From Clostridiales bacterium (GTDB taxonomy: Bacteria; Bacillota; Clostridia; Peptostreptococcales; NVVX01): a DNA stretch of 58,468 nt. The position numbers and the translations under genes were made by a program. This document shows positions 19,862 to 29,012 of this stretch, one piece after another; position 1 is the stretch's first letter; every line of letters begins with the position of its first letter. The DNA lies in NCBI GenBank assembly GCA_021129775.1, contig JAJOKP010000006.1, positions 1-58,468 on the forward strand, in the 5' to 3' direction. The notes beneath the pieces were generated by a model. That model did not search any database and was not told the origin of the DNA. It saw only the letters and a program-made list of their open reading frames with translations.

Positions 19862-20878
19862 CTACTCAAGCACTTCCTCCTCCTCGACTCCTAAATCCTT
19901 CTCTTTTGCAAAGTACATCTCAAGGGCTTTTTCTATAACATTCTCAATGGTTTTTGTGCTTTCTTTTGCCTTAAAATATTTCGATATTATTTCTCTTTTC
20001 ACTTTAACTTCTGCTGGTTTTCTAGGTTTTTTCGCCCACTCTCCAGAAATGATTGAGACTGCTTTTTCCCATCTTAGCTTTCTGTTTTTAGCTGATACTC
20101 TTAATGCAGACGCTTTTTTCATATCAACTTTAAATGTGTTTTCTGATATTATTGCTTCTACTATTTCTTGATTTTCTTCTGAGAGGTATGATAAATCTAC
20201 TCCTGCTCTCATTGCAATTTTCCCTTCGTCTATAAGTTCTTTTAACGGGGTATTGAGTTTGCTAATTCTTAAGTATCTCGCAACTGATCGTGATGATAAG
20301 TCATATTTTTTACCAACTTCGCTTTTAGAATCTAACTTCGTGCCCACTGGGCACGAAGTTTCAATATCAGCTAAATTGGGAGCTTTAGAGAGCTTTTCTA
20401 TCTCTTTTAAAAGGTCAGTTCTTACACCTTGCTTTTTTATTGCATTATGTCTTGTAGAAATAACTGTTGCTCTTTCTGAGTGAAGTAAGTCTGTGAATGA
20501 GCGTTGCATCATGTTTGTTTCTGTTACAATTAATATCGCTTCTTCTTCTGTTAGTCCTTCTTTAATGATAGCGAGAATATCTTTTAGCCCTGCTTCTTTT
20601 GCGGCATTTACTCTGTTATGTCCGCTTAAAATTTCGTGTCTAAGCCCTTTTTTTCTAACTACTATTGGGACAATAACTCCTAGATTTTTAATACTTTCTA
20701 CCATGTCGTTTAGTCTGTCTCCTACGTATAACTTGAAGGGATGGTCTTTAAATGGCACTAGTTCATCTAGTTTTAGTTTTACACTTCCGTTATCTTTTTC
20801 TATCACTTCATTTGGGTCATAGTCTTCTCCAAATATTGATGCGAATGTTGCTGTTTTCTTTTCTCTATTTACTTTCAC
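19862..20878 (-). CDS. ParB/Spo0J-family partition-like protein (orphan, no adjacent ParA)
   Basis: KLDELVPFKDHPFKLYVGDRLNDMVESIKNLGVIVPIVVRKK..YEILSGHNRVNAAKEAGL-type ParB N domain, TETNMMQRSFTDLLHSERA, HTH region. Confidence 0.9.
   Translation of the reverse strand: MKVNREKKTATFASIFGEDYDPNEVIEKDNGSVKLKLDELVPFKDHPFKLYVGDRLNDMVESIKNLGVIVPIVVRKKGLRHEILSGHNRVNAAKEAGLKDILAIIKEGLTEEEAILIVTETNMMQRSFTDLLHSERATVISTRHNAIKKQGVRTDLLKEIEKLSKAPNLADIETSCPVGTKLDSKSEVGKKYDLSSRSVARYLRISKLNTPLKELIDEGKIAMRAGVDLSYLSEENQEIVEAIISENTFKVDMKKASALRVSAKNRKLRWEKAVSIISGEWAKKPRKPAEVKVKREIISKYFKAKESTKTIENVIEKALEMYFAKEKDLGVEEEEVLE
20334..20360. promoter_or_regulatory. Perfect 27-bp palindrome inside parB (candidate parS/operator)
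   Basis: AACTTCGTGCCCA-C-TGGGCACGAAGTT, 13-bp perfect arms. Confidence 0.4.
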
Positions 20879-20937
20879 TCTAATCAGCTCCTCTTCAAAT
20901 TTTTCTTAACTATTGCCGTTTCATAAAAAAGCTCACA

Positions 20938-20977
20938 AAAAAGCTGAATTCCATTACTGCAAATTCAGCGCTTTGTT
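20938..20977 (-). terminator. Intrinsic terminator downstream of rlmD
   Basis: Minus strand GCTGAATTtgcagtaatggAATTCAGCTTTTTT. Confidence 0.65.
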
Positions 20978-21152
20978 TAGCTATCTATTTATTCAGTTCT
21001 TACGTAAATCTAACTGATAATCACGTGTTCACACGTACCATGTCAAATTGCAATTTCCACTTCTATGCCATTTCTTAGGTGTTTTTCAACGTAATTTTCA
21101 CTGTTTTTAGTGAATGTATAGAAGTCGCAAAACACCTTGAAAGCTAGTAATA

Positions 21153-22540
21153 TCAACGGTTTTTGCGACGTAGTTTTATTAGCGTTTCTACATGTGACGT
21201 ATGAGGAAATAAATCGACTGGCTGCACTTCTATTGCTTTATAGCTCTTCTCGTTTAAATATGCTAAATCTCTTGCGAGTGTTGCAGGGTTACATGATACG
21301 TACACTATTTTTTCAGGATTCATATTAACTATAATGTCTAATAATTTTTGGTCGCAGCCGCGTCTTGGTGGATCAACTATAACTACGTCAGCTGTAATCC
21401 CTTTTCTATAAAGATTTTCTACAGTTTTCCCTGCCTCTCCTACATAAAATTCTGCATTCGCTATTTGATTTAGCGTAGCATTTTCTTTTGCATCGTGAAC
21501 AGCTTTTTCTACTATTTCAACTCCGTAAACTTTTTTGGCTTTTCTAGCTAAAAATAGTGAAATACTACCCGTTCCGCAATACAGATCAAAAACGTTTTCT
21601 AATCCTTTCAAATCTGCAAATTCTAGCACTTTCTCATAAAGCACTTTTGTTTGAATTGTATTAATTTGAAAAAATGATTGCGCAGAGATATTAAATTTCA
21701 AATCGCCAATCTGTTCTTCAATCTTCTCGGAGCCAAAAATCACTTTAGTTTTTTCTCCAAAAATTATATTTGTCACTTTATTGTTTACATTATGTACTAC
21801 ACTTTTTAACCCTAGAACGTTTTTTCTCAAAATTTCAACTAGTTTATTTTCAAAAGGCAATTCTTTGGTTTTCGTTACTAATATAACCATAACATCTCCT
21901 GTATTAAATCCCACTCCTGTTATTATGTTTCTTAGAACACCTTTTTTTGTTGTTTCATTATAAATGTTTACATTATAGCATTCTACATATTCTTTAATGC
22001 TCTTTACAATGCTCTCATTTATTGGATGTTGAATATAGCAATAATCTAAATCCACAATATTATGTGTGCCTTTTCGAAAAAACCCATTTCAATTTTCCCA
22101 TTATTCAGTCCTATCGGAAATTGTGCTTTGTTGCGATATCTATATGGGTTGTCCATCCCTATAGTATCGTTCACTATAATATCAATTTTCCCTATGCGTT
22201 TTAGAGTCTCTTGAACTTTTTTTCTTTTTTGTTTCAATTGCTCTGTGTAATCAATGTGCATTATTTGACATCCTCCGCATTGATTGGCTATGTTGCATGC
22301 TAGTACTACTCTGTGAGGCGATGATTTAACTATCTCAATCATTTTTCCTACTGCATAGTTCTTTTTAATTGCTATAATTCTTACTCTTAACCTATCTTGA
22401 GGAATTCCACCATTAACAAATATCGTTAAGCCTTCAATTCTGCCTATCCCTTCACCACTACTACCAATTTCATTAATTCCAATATTGTATATCTTGCCTT
22501 TTTCAATCACTTTTTTGCCCTCGCTTTTCACTTCACTCAT
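21153..22540 (-). pseudogene. rlmD: 23S rRNA (uracil-5-)-methyltransferase, RlmD/RumA family, split by a homopolymer frameshift
   Basis: TRAM/Fe-S half 22046-22540 (ACNIANQCGGCQIMHI) and SAM half 21153-22055 (NVFDLYCGTGSISLFLA, VDPPRRGCDQ, VYVSCNPATLARDL); adding one T to the T6 run restores GFFRKGTHNIVDLDYCYIQHP. Confidence 0.9.
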
Positions 22541-22709
22541 AATCGTATGTAATATATGGAATTTTGTCGAAATGTGCCATTCTAATCACCGTTTTCTTGC
22601 TTATTTTTTCTTTTGTCCGATTTTGTCTGAAATTTGTTGTTTACCTTTAACCTTCTATACTCTATAATATATGTATATTACAATTAAAGTAAGGATTGGA
22701 GTTGATTGA

Positions 22710-24038
22710 ATGCTAAGAACTATTAAAAATATTATTTTGCTTATTATTATTTGTATTACAGCGACTGGCATGCCTATTTTTGCAAATATTATATTTGCTC
22801 CTGAATGTAAAGAGGCTATGCTTCCTGTAGAAATTGCAATGCATGTTTCTATTGATGAGATTGAGAGTACACAATATCAAATTTCAATAAAAGTATTTGA
22901 CAAAAATTCCATGCTTGAACTACTAGCACTACCAGATAACCCTGTAATTCTAGAAATATATCGCAATGAACAATTTGTTTCTAATATCGATTTAAAAGAC
23001 GTTTTCAAAATGCAAAACAGTACTCAGCTCCAAGAAAAAAGCATTATCACCGAATTCGTCACAATTATTGACCAAGAGAAAACTAATCTTCCCGATGGTA
23101 TGTACCAACTAAAAGTTATCCCTAATATAAAGGACATAGATTCTTCTCTTGATACACAGACTTTTTCTCTATCGTTTGATTCAGATTTTAAATATATCCC
23201 ATCTTTAGAGTCAATCTCAAGAAATAATATGGGACTAATATTATATTTTCCTGATTCTGAATTTATTAATCTAATACCAATTACCCGCGTTATCCCTTTT
23301 ACTCCAACACCATTAAGAGCAACATTGAACAACTTGTTAGCTGGAGTTGACAAATCAGTCGGTCTACCAACAGGTTCTTTTATTCCAGAAAAAATTGGTT
23401 TAGGGCTAGTAAACAGAACAGCACAATTATTTTTACCTGCAGATATTGGTAGATTTGAAACTAATTCTACAGATGCTAGAATCGCTTTATATAGTTTAGT
23501 TAATTCTCTAAACACCATACACGCCGTTAATCGAGTTCAATTCTATTTTAATAATCGAATAGTTGAATCCGGATTTCATGGGCATGCTATGAGTAAGCCC
23601 TATTATCATACTGCCTCAAGTCTTTATGTAGGAACGCGAACTAAGACTAACAGAATCTTACTTACTCCAGTACCAATCTTTGGCGAAATAACTTCAATTG
23701 AAACTGTCTTTAGTCAATTGAAATTTAATTACAATAAAGAGCAATTCAATTTCAACATTATCCCTACGGTACCTGCTGAAGTTGTACTGAAAAATTATAC
23801 TATTGATGATGGAATCTTGAAATTAGACTTGTCCCCTGCTTTTTTAACAGTTTTCGAGGATAATGAAGCGCAGCAAAATCTAATGATTGAATCTATTTTA
23901 TACACTTTTGCTTCTCTTCCAGATATAGCACAAATTCAGTTTGATATAAAAGATACAAAATCTAACACCCTTGGAAGATACCCCATCGGTGAACCTATAA
24001 AACCTTCAAGATATATTAATCCAGAAACACAAAACTAG
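22710..24038 (+). CDS. GerMN-domain exported protein (spore germination type)
   Basis: N-terminal signal; ITRVIPFTPTPLRATLNNLLAGVDKSVGLPTGSFIPEKIGLGLVNRTAQLFLPADIGRF and LATVQNL-type GerMN pattern. Confidence 0.75.
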   Translation: MLRTIKNIILLIIICITATGMPIFANIIFAPECKEAMLPVEIAMHVSIDEIESTQYQISIKVFDKNSMLELLALPDNPVILEIYRNEQFVSNIDLKDVFKMQNSTQLQEKSIITEFVTIIDQEKTNLPDGMYQLKVIPNIKDIDSSLDTQTFSLSFDSDFKYIPSLESISRNNMGLILYFPDSEFINLIPITRVIPFTPTPLRATLNNLLAGVDKSVGLPTGSFIPEKIGLGLVNRTAQLFLPADIGRFETNSTDARIALYSLVNSLNTIHAVNRVQFYFNNRIVESGFHGHAMSKPYYHTASSLYVGTRTKTNRILLTPVPIFGEITSIETVFSQLKFNYNKEQFNFNIIPTVPAEVVLKNYTIDDGILKLDLSPAFLTVFEDNEAQQNLMIESILYTFASLPDIAQIQFDIKDTKSNTLGRYPIGEPIKPSRYINPETQN

Positions 24039-24063
24039 AGCTTTCGCTCTAGTTTTGTGTTTC
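24024..24063. terminator. Bidirectional terminator between germN gene and aldo/keto reductase
   Basis: gaaacacaaaactagagc-tttc-gctctagttttgtgtttc, 18-bp perfect stem. Confidence 0.85.
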
Positions 24064-24070
24064 TATTTTC

Positions 24071-25102
24071 CTATTTACCTTCTAATGCTTCTGCTACGAC
24101 TTCTAACATCTCTATTATTGGCAAGTCGTATGGACAGCGCTGTTCGCATACCCCACATTTTATACATTCTGAGGCTTTATGCGGGAGAGCCGAGTATCTA
24201 TCATTCGCCCAATCTTTTAAATCATATCTAGTGTAATACGCTTCAAAGAGTAAATTAGTTGGTATATCAATTTCTTGAGGACAAGGTAGACAGTATCCGC
24301 ATCTTCTACAAAATTTTTGTCCTAATAATTCTGCTATTTCTTCGAGCTTCTCTCTTTCATCTTGTCTCAGTGGAATAGTATACTTTCCAACGCCAGCATT
24401 TTCATAAACTTGCTCCATTTTATCCATACCAGGTATTATCACTGATATGTGAGGATTCTCTAAGATGAATTTAAGTGCTAAGTCCCCTTCGTTCAACGCC
24501 CCACCTGCCAAAGGTTTCATAACTATAACACCCACATTTTTTTCATATGCTCTCTTAAAAAGTTCTTCTGCCTGCCGCTCAATCACGTTGTATGGAAACT
24601 GCACTGTCGCAAACTTACCTGAATCTATTGCTAATTCTAAAATATCTAGACTATGAGTGGTTAAACCTATTTCCTTTATTTTCCCTTCTTTTTTAGCTTC
24701 TTCTAATGCTCTATATGCCTCATCTTTGGACATTATTTTATCATACTGCTCTTTAGTCTTTACTAGATGTGTTTGATACAAGTCTATTGTGTCAATATTA
24801 AGTGTTTTTAAACTTATTTCAATTTCACGCTTCATAGATTCATATTTTTTAGCCATTGTTTTTGTCGCTATAAATAAATTATATCTATATCCTTGAATTG
24901 CTTTCCCTATTAACTCTTCGCTATTTTCATATGCTCTTGCTGTATCAATAAAATCTATTCCTTCTTCAATTGCAAGACGGATTAAATCTATTGCATCTCT
25001 TTCATTTAGCCTCTGAATTGGAATTCCGCCAAAACCCACTACTCCGACTTGCCAATTAGTCACACCCAATTTTCTTTTGTTCATAAAACACCAACCTCTC
25101 AT
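24071..25102 (-). CDS. Aldo/keto reductase with C-terminal 4Fe-4S domain
   Basis: FIDTARAYENSEELIGKAI; CRRCGYCLPCPQEIDIP and CIKCGVCEQRCPYDLPI. Confidence 0.93.
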   Translation of the reverse strand: MRGWCFMNKRKLGVTNWQVGVVGFGGIPIQRLNERDAIDLIRLAIEEGIDFIDTARAYENSEELIGKAIQGYRYNLFIATKTMAKKYESMKREIEISLKTLNIDTIDLYQTHLVKTKEQYDKIMSKDEAYRALEEAKKEGKIKEIGLTTHSLDILELAIDSGKFATVQFPYNVIERQAEELFKRAYEKNVGVIVMKPLAGGALNEGDLALKFILENPHISVIIPGMDKMEQVYENAGVGKYTIPLRQDEREKLEEIAELLGQKFCRRCGYCLPCPQEIDIPTNLLFEAYYTRYDLKDWANDRYSALPHKASECIKCGVCEQRCPYDLPIIEMLEVVAEALEGK

Positions 25103-25146
25103 TATTTTTCATAATCATCGTTTTATCAATCCTTTGTGTTTCAGAG

Positions 25147-25299
25147 TTAAGACTCCCACTTCAGGTGAACAAAGAAAGTGATTCACACGAAATCATAGAT
25201 CTCGGTTCTCTACTTTTTTAAGTGGGAACTATCAATCAGGTGGGGTAGAATCCCCATCTGATTCCCCGATGTTCAGCGTAGTTGGACGAGTTCACTCAA
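25147..25299 (+). mobile_element. Orphan IS200/IS605-like right-end structure (possible solo end or omegaRNA remnant)
   Basis: Stem tcccactt/aagtggga, stem aatcaggtgggg/ccccatctgatt, terminal ...gacgagttcactcaa; no TnpA/TnpB nearby. Confidence 0.35.
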
Positions 25300-25344
25300 A
25301 TCATTATATTCCTAATAATTAAGTAATCGCATAGCTTTAATAGT

Positions 25345-25776
25345 TTACTTTAAATCTCTGTGATGTACTACAAAACTACCTGTTTTAATCATATGCTTCA
25401 TTTTGCTCTTTACATACAATTTTAGCAGCATTCTAGTATGTGGTATTACAAGCATAAAGCCTACGAAATCTGTAATAAGACCTGGGGTAATTAGAAAAGC
25501 TCCGCCAACTAAGACACATAATCCATCAATTAATTCTTCGGTAGGGATTCTTCCTTGGCTCATCTCCAATTTAATATCAAACAATATCCCTCTTCCTTGA
25601 CTCCTCGCTAAGTAACCGCCGACAATTCCTGTTGCTATTACAATTAATATAGTATAGTTAAAACCAATGTGTTTATTAACCTCTAGCAGCAACATTAACT
25701 CAACTATAGGCATAACAGTAAATAACAAAATTAGTTTTAATAGCATATCAATCACTCCTCTTGTCCATTTTAACAT
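25345..25776 (-). CDS. fxsA: FxsA family membrane protein
   Basis: MPIVELMLLLEVNKHIG...GGYLARSQGRGI...DGLCVLVGGAFLITPGLITDFVGFMLVIP. Confidence 0.9.
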   Translation of the reverse strand: MLKWTRGVIDMLLKLILLFTVMPIVELMLLLEVNKHIGFNYTILIVIATGIVGGYLARSQGRGILFDIKLEMSQGRIPTEELIDGLCVLVGGAFLITPGLITDFVGFMLVIPHTRMLLKLYVKSKMKHMIKTGSFVVHHRDLK

Positions 25777-25847
25777 ATTTCGTTAAAAATTAGTATTAGT
25801 AATCATTAAATTATTCACTCTATGATATAATAGTTTGAGGTGATTTT

Positions 25848-26513
25848 TTGAAAATGTTTATAAACGATTGGAAAGAATTGTTAAGCGAAGAAATGAATAA
25901 AGGTTACTACAAAACTCTAATTGAATTTTTAAAAAACGAGTATAAAAATAATACTGTTTATCCTGATAAAAAAGATATTTTCAACGCTTTTCATCTTACC
26001 CCATATAGTAAAGTCAAAGCTGTAATCCTCGGGCAAGACCCATATCACGGAGTAAATCAGGCGCACGGTTTAAGTTTTTCCGTCAAAGAAGAGGTTAAAG
26101 CTCCTCCATCTCTAATTAATATTTTCAAAGAGTTAAAAGACGACTTAGGGTATGCTCTGCCTAATACAGCTTGTTTAGATAAATGGACCTCAGAAGGTGT
26201 TTTACTCTTAAACACTGTCTTAACTGTACGAGCACATCAAGCAAATTCTCACAAAAATAAAGGTTGGGAGATTTTCACCGACAGAGTCATAACGCTTCTC
26301 AATGAACGCAATAACCCCCTAGTTTTTATTCTATGGGGTAAAAAAGCTCGATCTAAGCAAAAGCTAATAACTAATTCAAAACACTTAATCATTAAATCTG
26401 CACACCCAAGCCCACTGTCTGCATATAAAGGTTTTTATGGAAGCAATCCTTTTTCTAAAACCAATGATTTTTTAAAGTCGGTATCATGCACCCCTATAAA
26501 TTGGAAAATTTAA
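25848..26513 (+). CDS. ung: Uracil-DNA glycosylase (TTG start)
   Basis: [60 protein letters not shown]. Confidence 0.97.
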   Translation: MKMFINDWKELLSEEMNKGYYKTLIEFLKNEYKNNTVYPDKKDIFNAFHLTPYSKVKAVILGQDPYHGVNQAHGLSFSVKEEVKAPPSLINIFKELKDDLGYALPNTACLDKWTSEGVLLLNTVLTVRAHQANSHKNKGWEIFTDRVITLLNERNNPLVFILWGKKARSKQKLITNSKHLIIKSAHPSPLSAYKGFYGSNPFSKTNDFLKSVSCTPINWKI

Positions 26514-26693
26514 AGCAAGTAAAAAAAACAGAACTCACTTTAAGCAAGTTCAAGAAGAATGTATATGTTATATTTGGGAGGGGGATTTTCTTTATCATAC
26601 TTCCTGTTAATAATACAATATTATTAGTATTGTTGTGTTATTAACATGTTAACTCGAAGTTAAGTGCTTATTAATTATTTTTGAAGCAGAAGC

Positions 26694-27030
26694 ACGAGAA
26701 CATTCAAATTGCGTCGTTACGTTACTTGCTCAATCTTCACGTACAAAATACGTACGCTTCATCAATCGCAATTAGCGCGCCTAACACTTTAAACATTCTC
26801 GTGCTTCTCAGAAATTCAAAACACGTCGTTCTTCCTGTTTGCTCAATCTTCGCGTACAAAATACGTACGCTTCATCAATCGCAATTAGCGCGCCTAACAC
26901 TTTAAACATTCTCGTGCTTCTCAGAAATTCAAAACACGTCGTTCTTCCTGTTTGCTCAATCTTCGCGTACAAAATACGTACGCTTCATCAATCGCAATTA
27001 GCGCGCAAACCTTCTAAACATCCTTGTGCT
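26694..27030. repeat. About 2.9 copies of a 113-bp tandem repeat
   Basis: ttgctcaatctt at 26726, 26839 and 26952 (period 113); copies 2 and 3 almost identical. Confidence 0.9.
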
Positions 27031-27051
27031 TCTGTTGAATCTGCACCGAAC

Positions 27052-27245
27052 GGTACGCAATTGACGGAGAGTGAGTGCAGCGACAACGAGATTGATGCAC
27101 AATCCTCCTCTCAACAAATCAGAGCGATTTAAATGTATTAATCTCTAGGAGCCACGATCACGACCGAATGCGCGTACTACGGTACGCAATTGACAGAGAG
27201 TGAGTGCAGCGACAACGAGATTGATGCATTTAAATCGCTCTGATT
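27052..27245. repeat. Direct repeat (48 bp, 1 mismatch) plus 19-bp perfect inverted repeats abutting rpoN
   Basis: ggtacgcaattgac(g/a)gagagtgagtgcagcgacaacgagattgatgca at 27052 and 27181; aatcagagcgatttaaatg (27117-27135) and catttaaatcgctctgatt (27227-27245). Confidence 0.9.
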
Positions 27246-28650
27246 AGTAGCGGCGCCGCCGGGATGTGCACTTTATCCCCAAACTGCTTCTATACTTCGC
27301 TACTGTCCGCCTAGAAGCCAATATTCCCTTAGCTTCTAGCAGACTCACTAATTTATTGTCACTCAACGGCTTCTTAGGATTTTCTTCAGCTATGATTTCT
27401 TTTATATATTTCTTAGTGCTTTCAGAAGAAACTTTTATTCCATCAATGCCTGCTACCCCGCTCGAAAAAAAGTACTTTAGCTCAAACATTCCTAGTGGTG
27501 TTTCTACGTACTTTCCGCTTGTCGCTCTACTTACAGTCGATTCGTGAACATCTATTGTAGTTGCAACTTCCTTCAAAGTCATTGGCTTTAAGCTCTTTTT
27601 CCCATACTCAAAAAAATCTTTTTGTCTTATCAATATTTCTTCAATCACTTTCCGAATTGTGCGTTTTCTCTGCTCTATGCTTTTGATTATCCAGGATGCT
27701 GAATTATACTTGTCATTAATATAATTTGATAATTCGCTATTCTTATTACTATTAATCAACATTTCTTTGTACGCATTGCTTATTTTTAGGCGCGGCGAAT
27801 AATTATCTGTTATAATTATAATGTATTCTCCATTGACTTCTTTTATTATTGCATCCGGAGTTATATAACGCAATTTAGTGTTTGAAAATTTTCTCCCTGG
27901 CTTTGGCTCTAATGTCTTAATAAAATCACAAATGGACTGTATTTCTTCAACTGTAGTTTTTAGTTGGTTCGCAATAAACGGAAACTTGTGAGTTGCCATC
28001 TCATTTATGAATTCAGCTACAATTATGTAAGCCTTAGAGGGTTTCATGTTTTTATTATTCAATTGAATCATAAGACATTCTCTTAAATTCCTAGCTGCAA
28101 TACCGGATGGTTCAAAAGTCTGTATAATACTTAGAGTGTTTTCTACAATCGCTATACCCACATTGTTGTACCTAGCAATTTCATCTACCGAAAGGGCTAG
28201 ATATCCGTTAGAATCTAAGCTATTTATAATATAATTTGCAATTTGATCGTATCTGTCTATATTAGCTGTTAATCTGTATTGTTCCATTAAAAAATCTTGC
28301 AGATTGATAGTATCTGAAATGATGTTTTCATAATTGTAATCATTTTCAGTGTCTCTGTATTGAATCTTTGAAGAATATGTGGTGCTTTTATAGTAATCTT
28401 TCCAATACTCCGCCCAATCAACTTTGTTTGCATCTTTTTCACTATGCTCGCTAGAATCACTCATTGTATGCTCTTCTATCTCTAGAATTGGATTAGTAAT
28501 GAACTCCTTCATAATAAACTGCCTTAAATCTAATGAGTTAAGTTGTAATATTTTAATAGACTGTTTTAACTGAGGAGTCATAATTAATTTTTGTGTTTGT
28601 ATTAAATTTTGTGTTTGTCCCATTTGCATAATATCACCTTCAACGTTCAT
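27244..28650 (-). CDS. rpoN: RNA polymerase sigma-54 factor
   Basis: QTQKLIMTPQLKQSIKILQLNSLDL; DVHESTVSRATSGKYVETPLGMFELKYFFSSG; RPON box SRRTVAKYRSSLGI. Confidence 0.97.
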   Translation of the reverse strand: MNVEGDIMQMGQTQNLIQTQKLIMTPQLKQSIKILQLNSLDLRQFIMKEFITNPILEIEEHTMSDSSEHSEKDANKVDWAEYWKDYYKSTTYSSKIQYRDTENDYNYENIISDTINLQDFLMEQYRLTANIDRYDQIANYIINSLDSNGYLALSVDEIARYNNVGIAIVENTLSIIQTFEPSGIAARNLRECLMIQLNNKNMKPSKAYIIVAEFINEMATHKFPFIANQLKTTVEEIQSICDFIKTLEPKPGRKFSNTKLRYITPDAIIKEVNGEYIIIITDNYSPRLKISNAYKEMLINSNKNSELSNYINDKYNSASWIIKSIEQRKRTIRKVIEEILIRQKDFFEYGKKSLKPMTLKEVATTIDVHESTVSRATSGKYVETPLGMFELKYFFSSGVAGIDGIKVSSESTKKYIKEIIAEENPKKPLSDNKLVSLLEAKGILASRRTVAKYRSSLGIKCTSRRRRY

Positions 28651-28704
28651 TGATTAATTCTATTATAACACTTTTCACGTTAAAAATAAACACTAAATTC
28701 TATT

Positions 28705-28720
28705 GGCACGCTTCTTGCAA
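28705..28720 (+). promoter_or_regulatory. Sigma-54 (-24/-12) promoter upstream of yjjI
   Basis: TGGCACG-cttc-TTGCA, GG-N10-GC spacing. Confidence 0.75.
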
Positions 28721-29012
28721 ATTTAAGTGACGGTATAAGATGCCCTGCTTAAAGAAAAACACCAAAATCCCAGTGAATAATTCTTGCAAAATCACAAATT
28801 AACTGTTATTATTTTGTTAGTGAAAAATCGCCCAAATACAGGTAAATACTCTTTTGTAGGTCATAAAATCAACAAAATATTATTTTACAAAAATAGAAAT
28901 TTGGTAGAATAGTTTAGGCTTCATGTCTGCCTCTTTACCCTCTCAGAATAAACCTTGAATTTGAAGCGAAGATCCTTTTATATGACATTAAGTTAGAATT
29001 GGAGTTGTTTCT

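Noticed and set aside
25147-25299. T-box or other riboswitch leader for the aldo/keto reductase
   Set aside because: No T-box AGGGTGGNACCGCG or other riboswitch signature found; geometry fits an IS605-type end better
26681-27132. ORFs with repeated LRVQNTYASSIAISAPNTLNILVLLRNSKH
   Set aside because: Translation of the 113-bp tandem DNA repeat; no RBS or family, so treated as repeat DNA
26694-27245. CRISPR array
   Set aside because: Units are 113 bp and contiguous, with no short repeats separated by unique spacers and no cas genes
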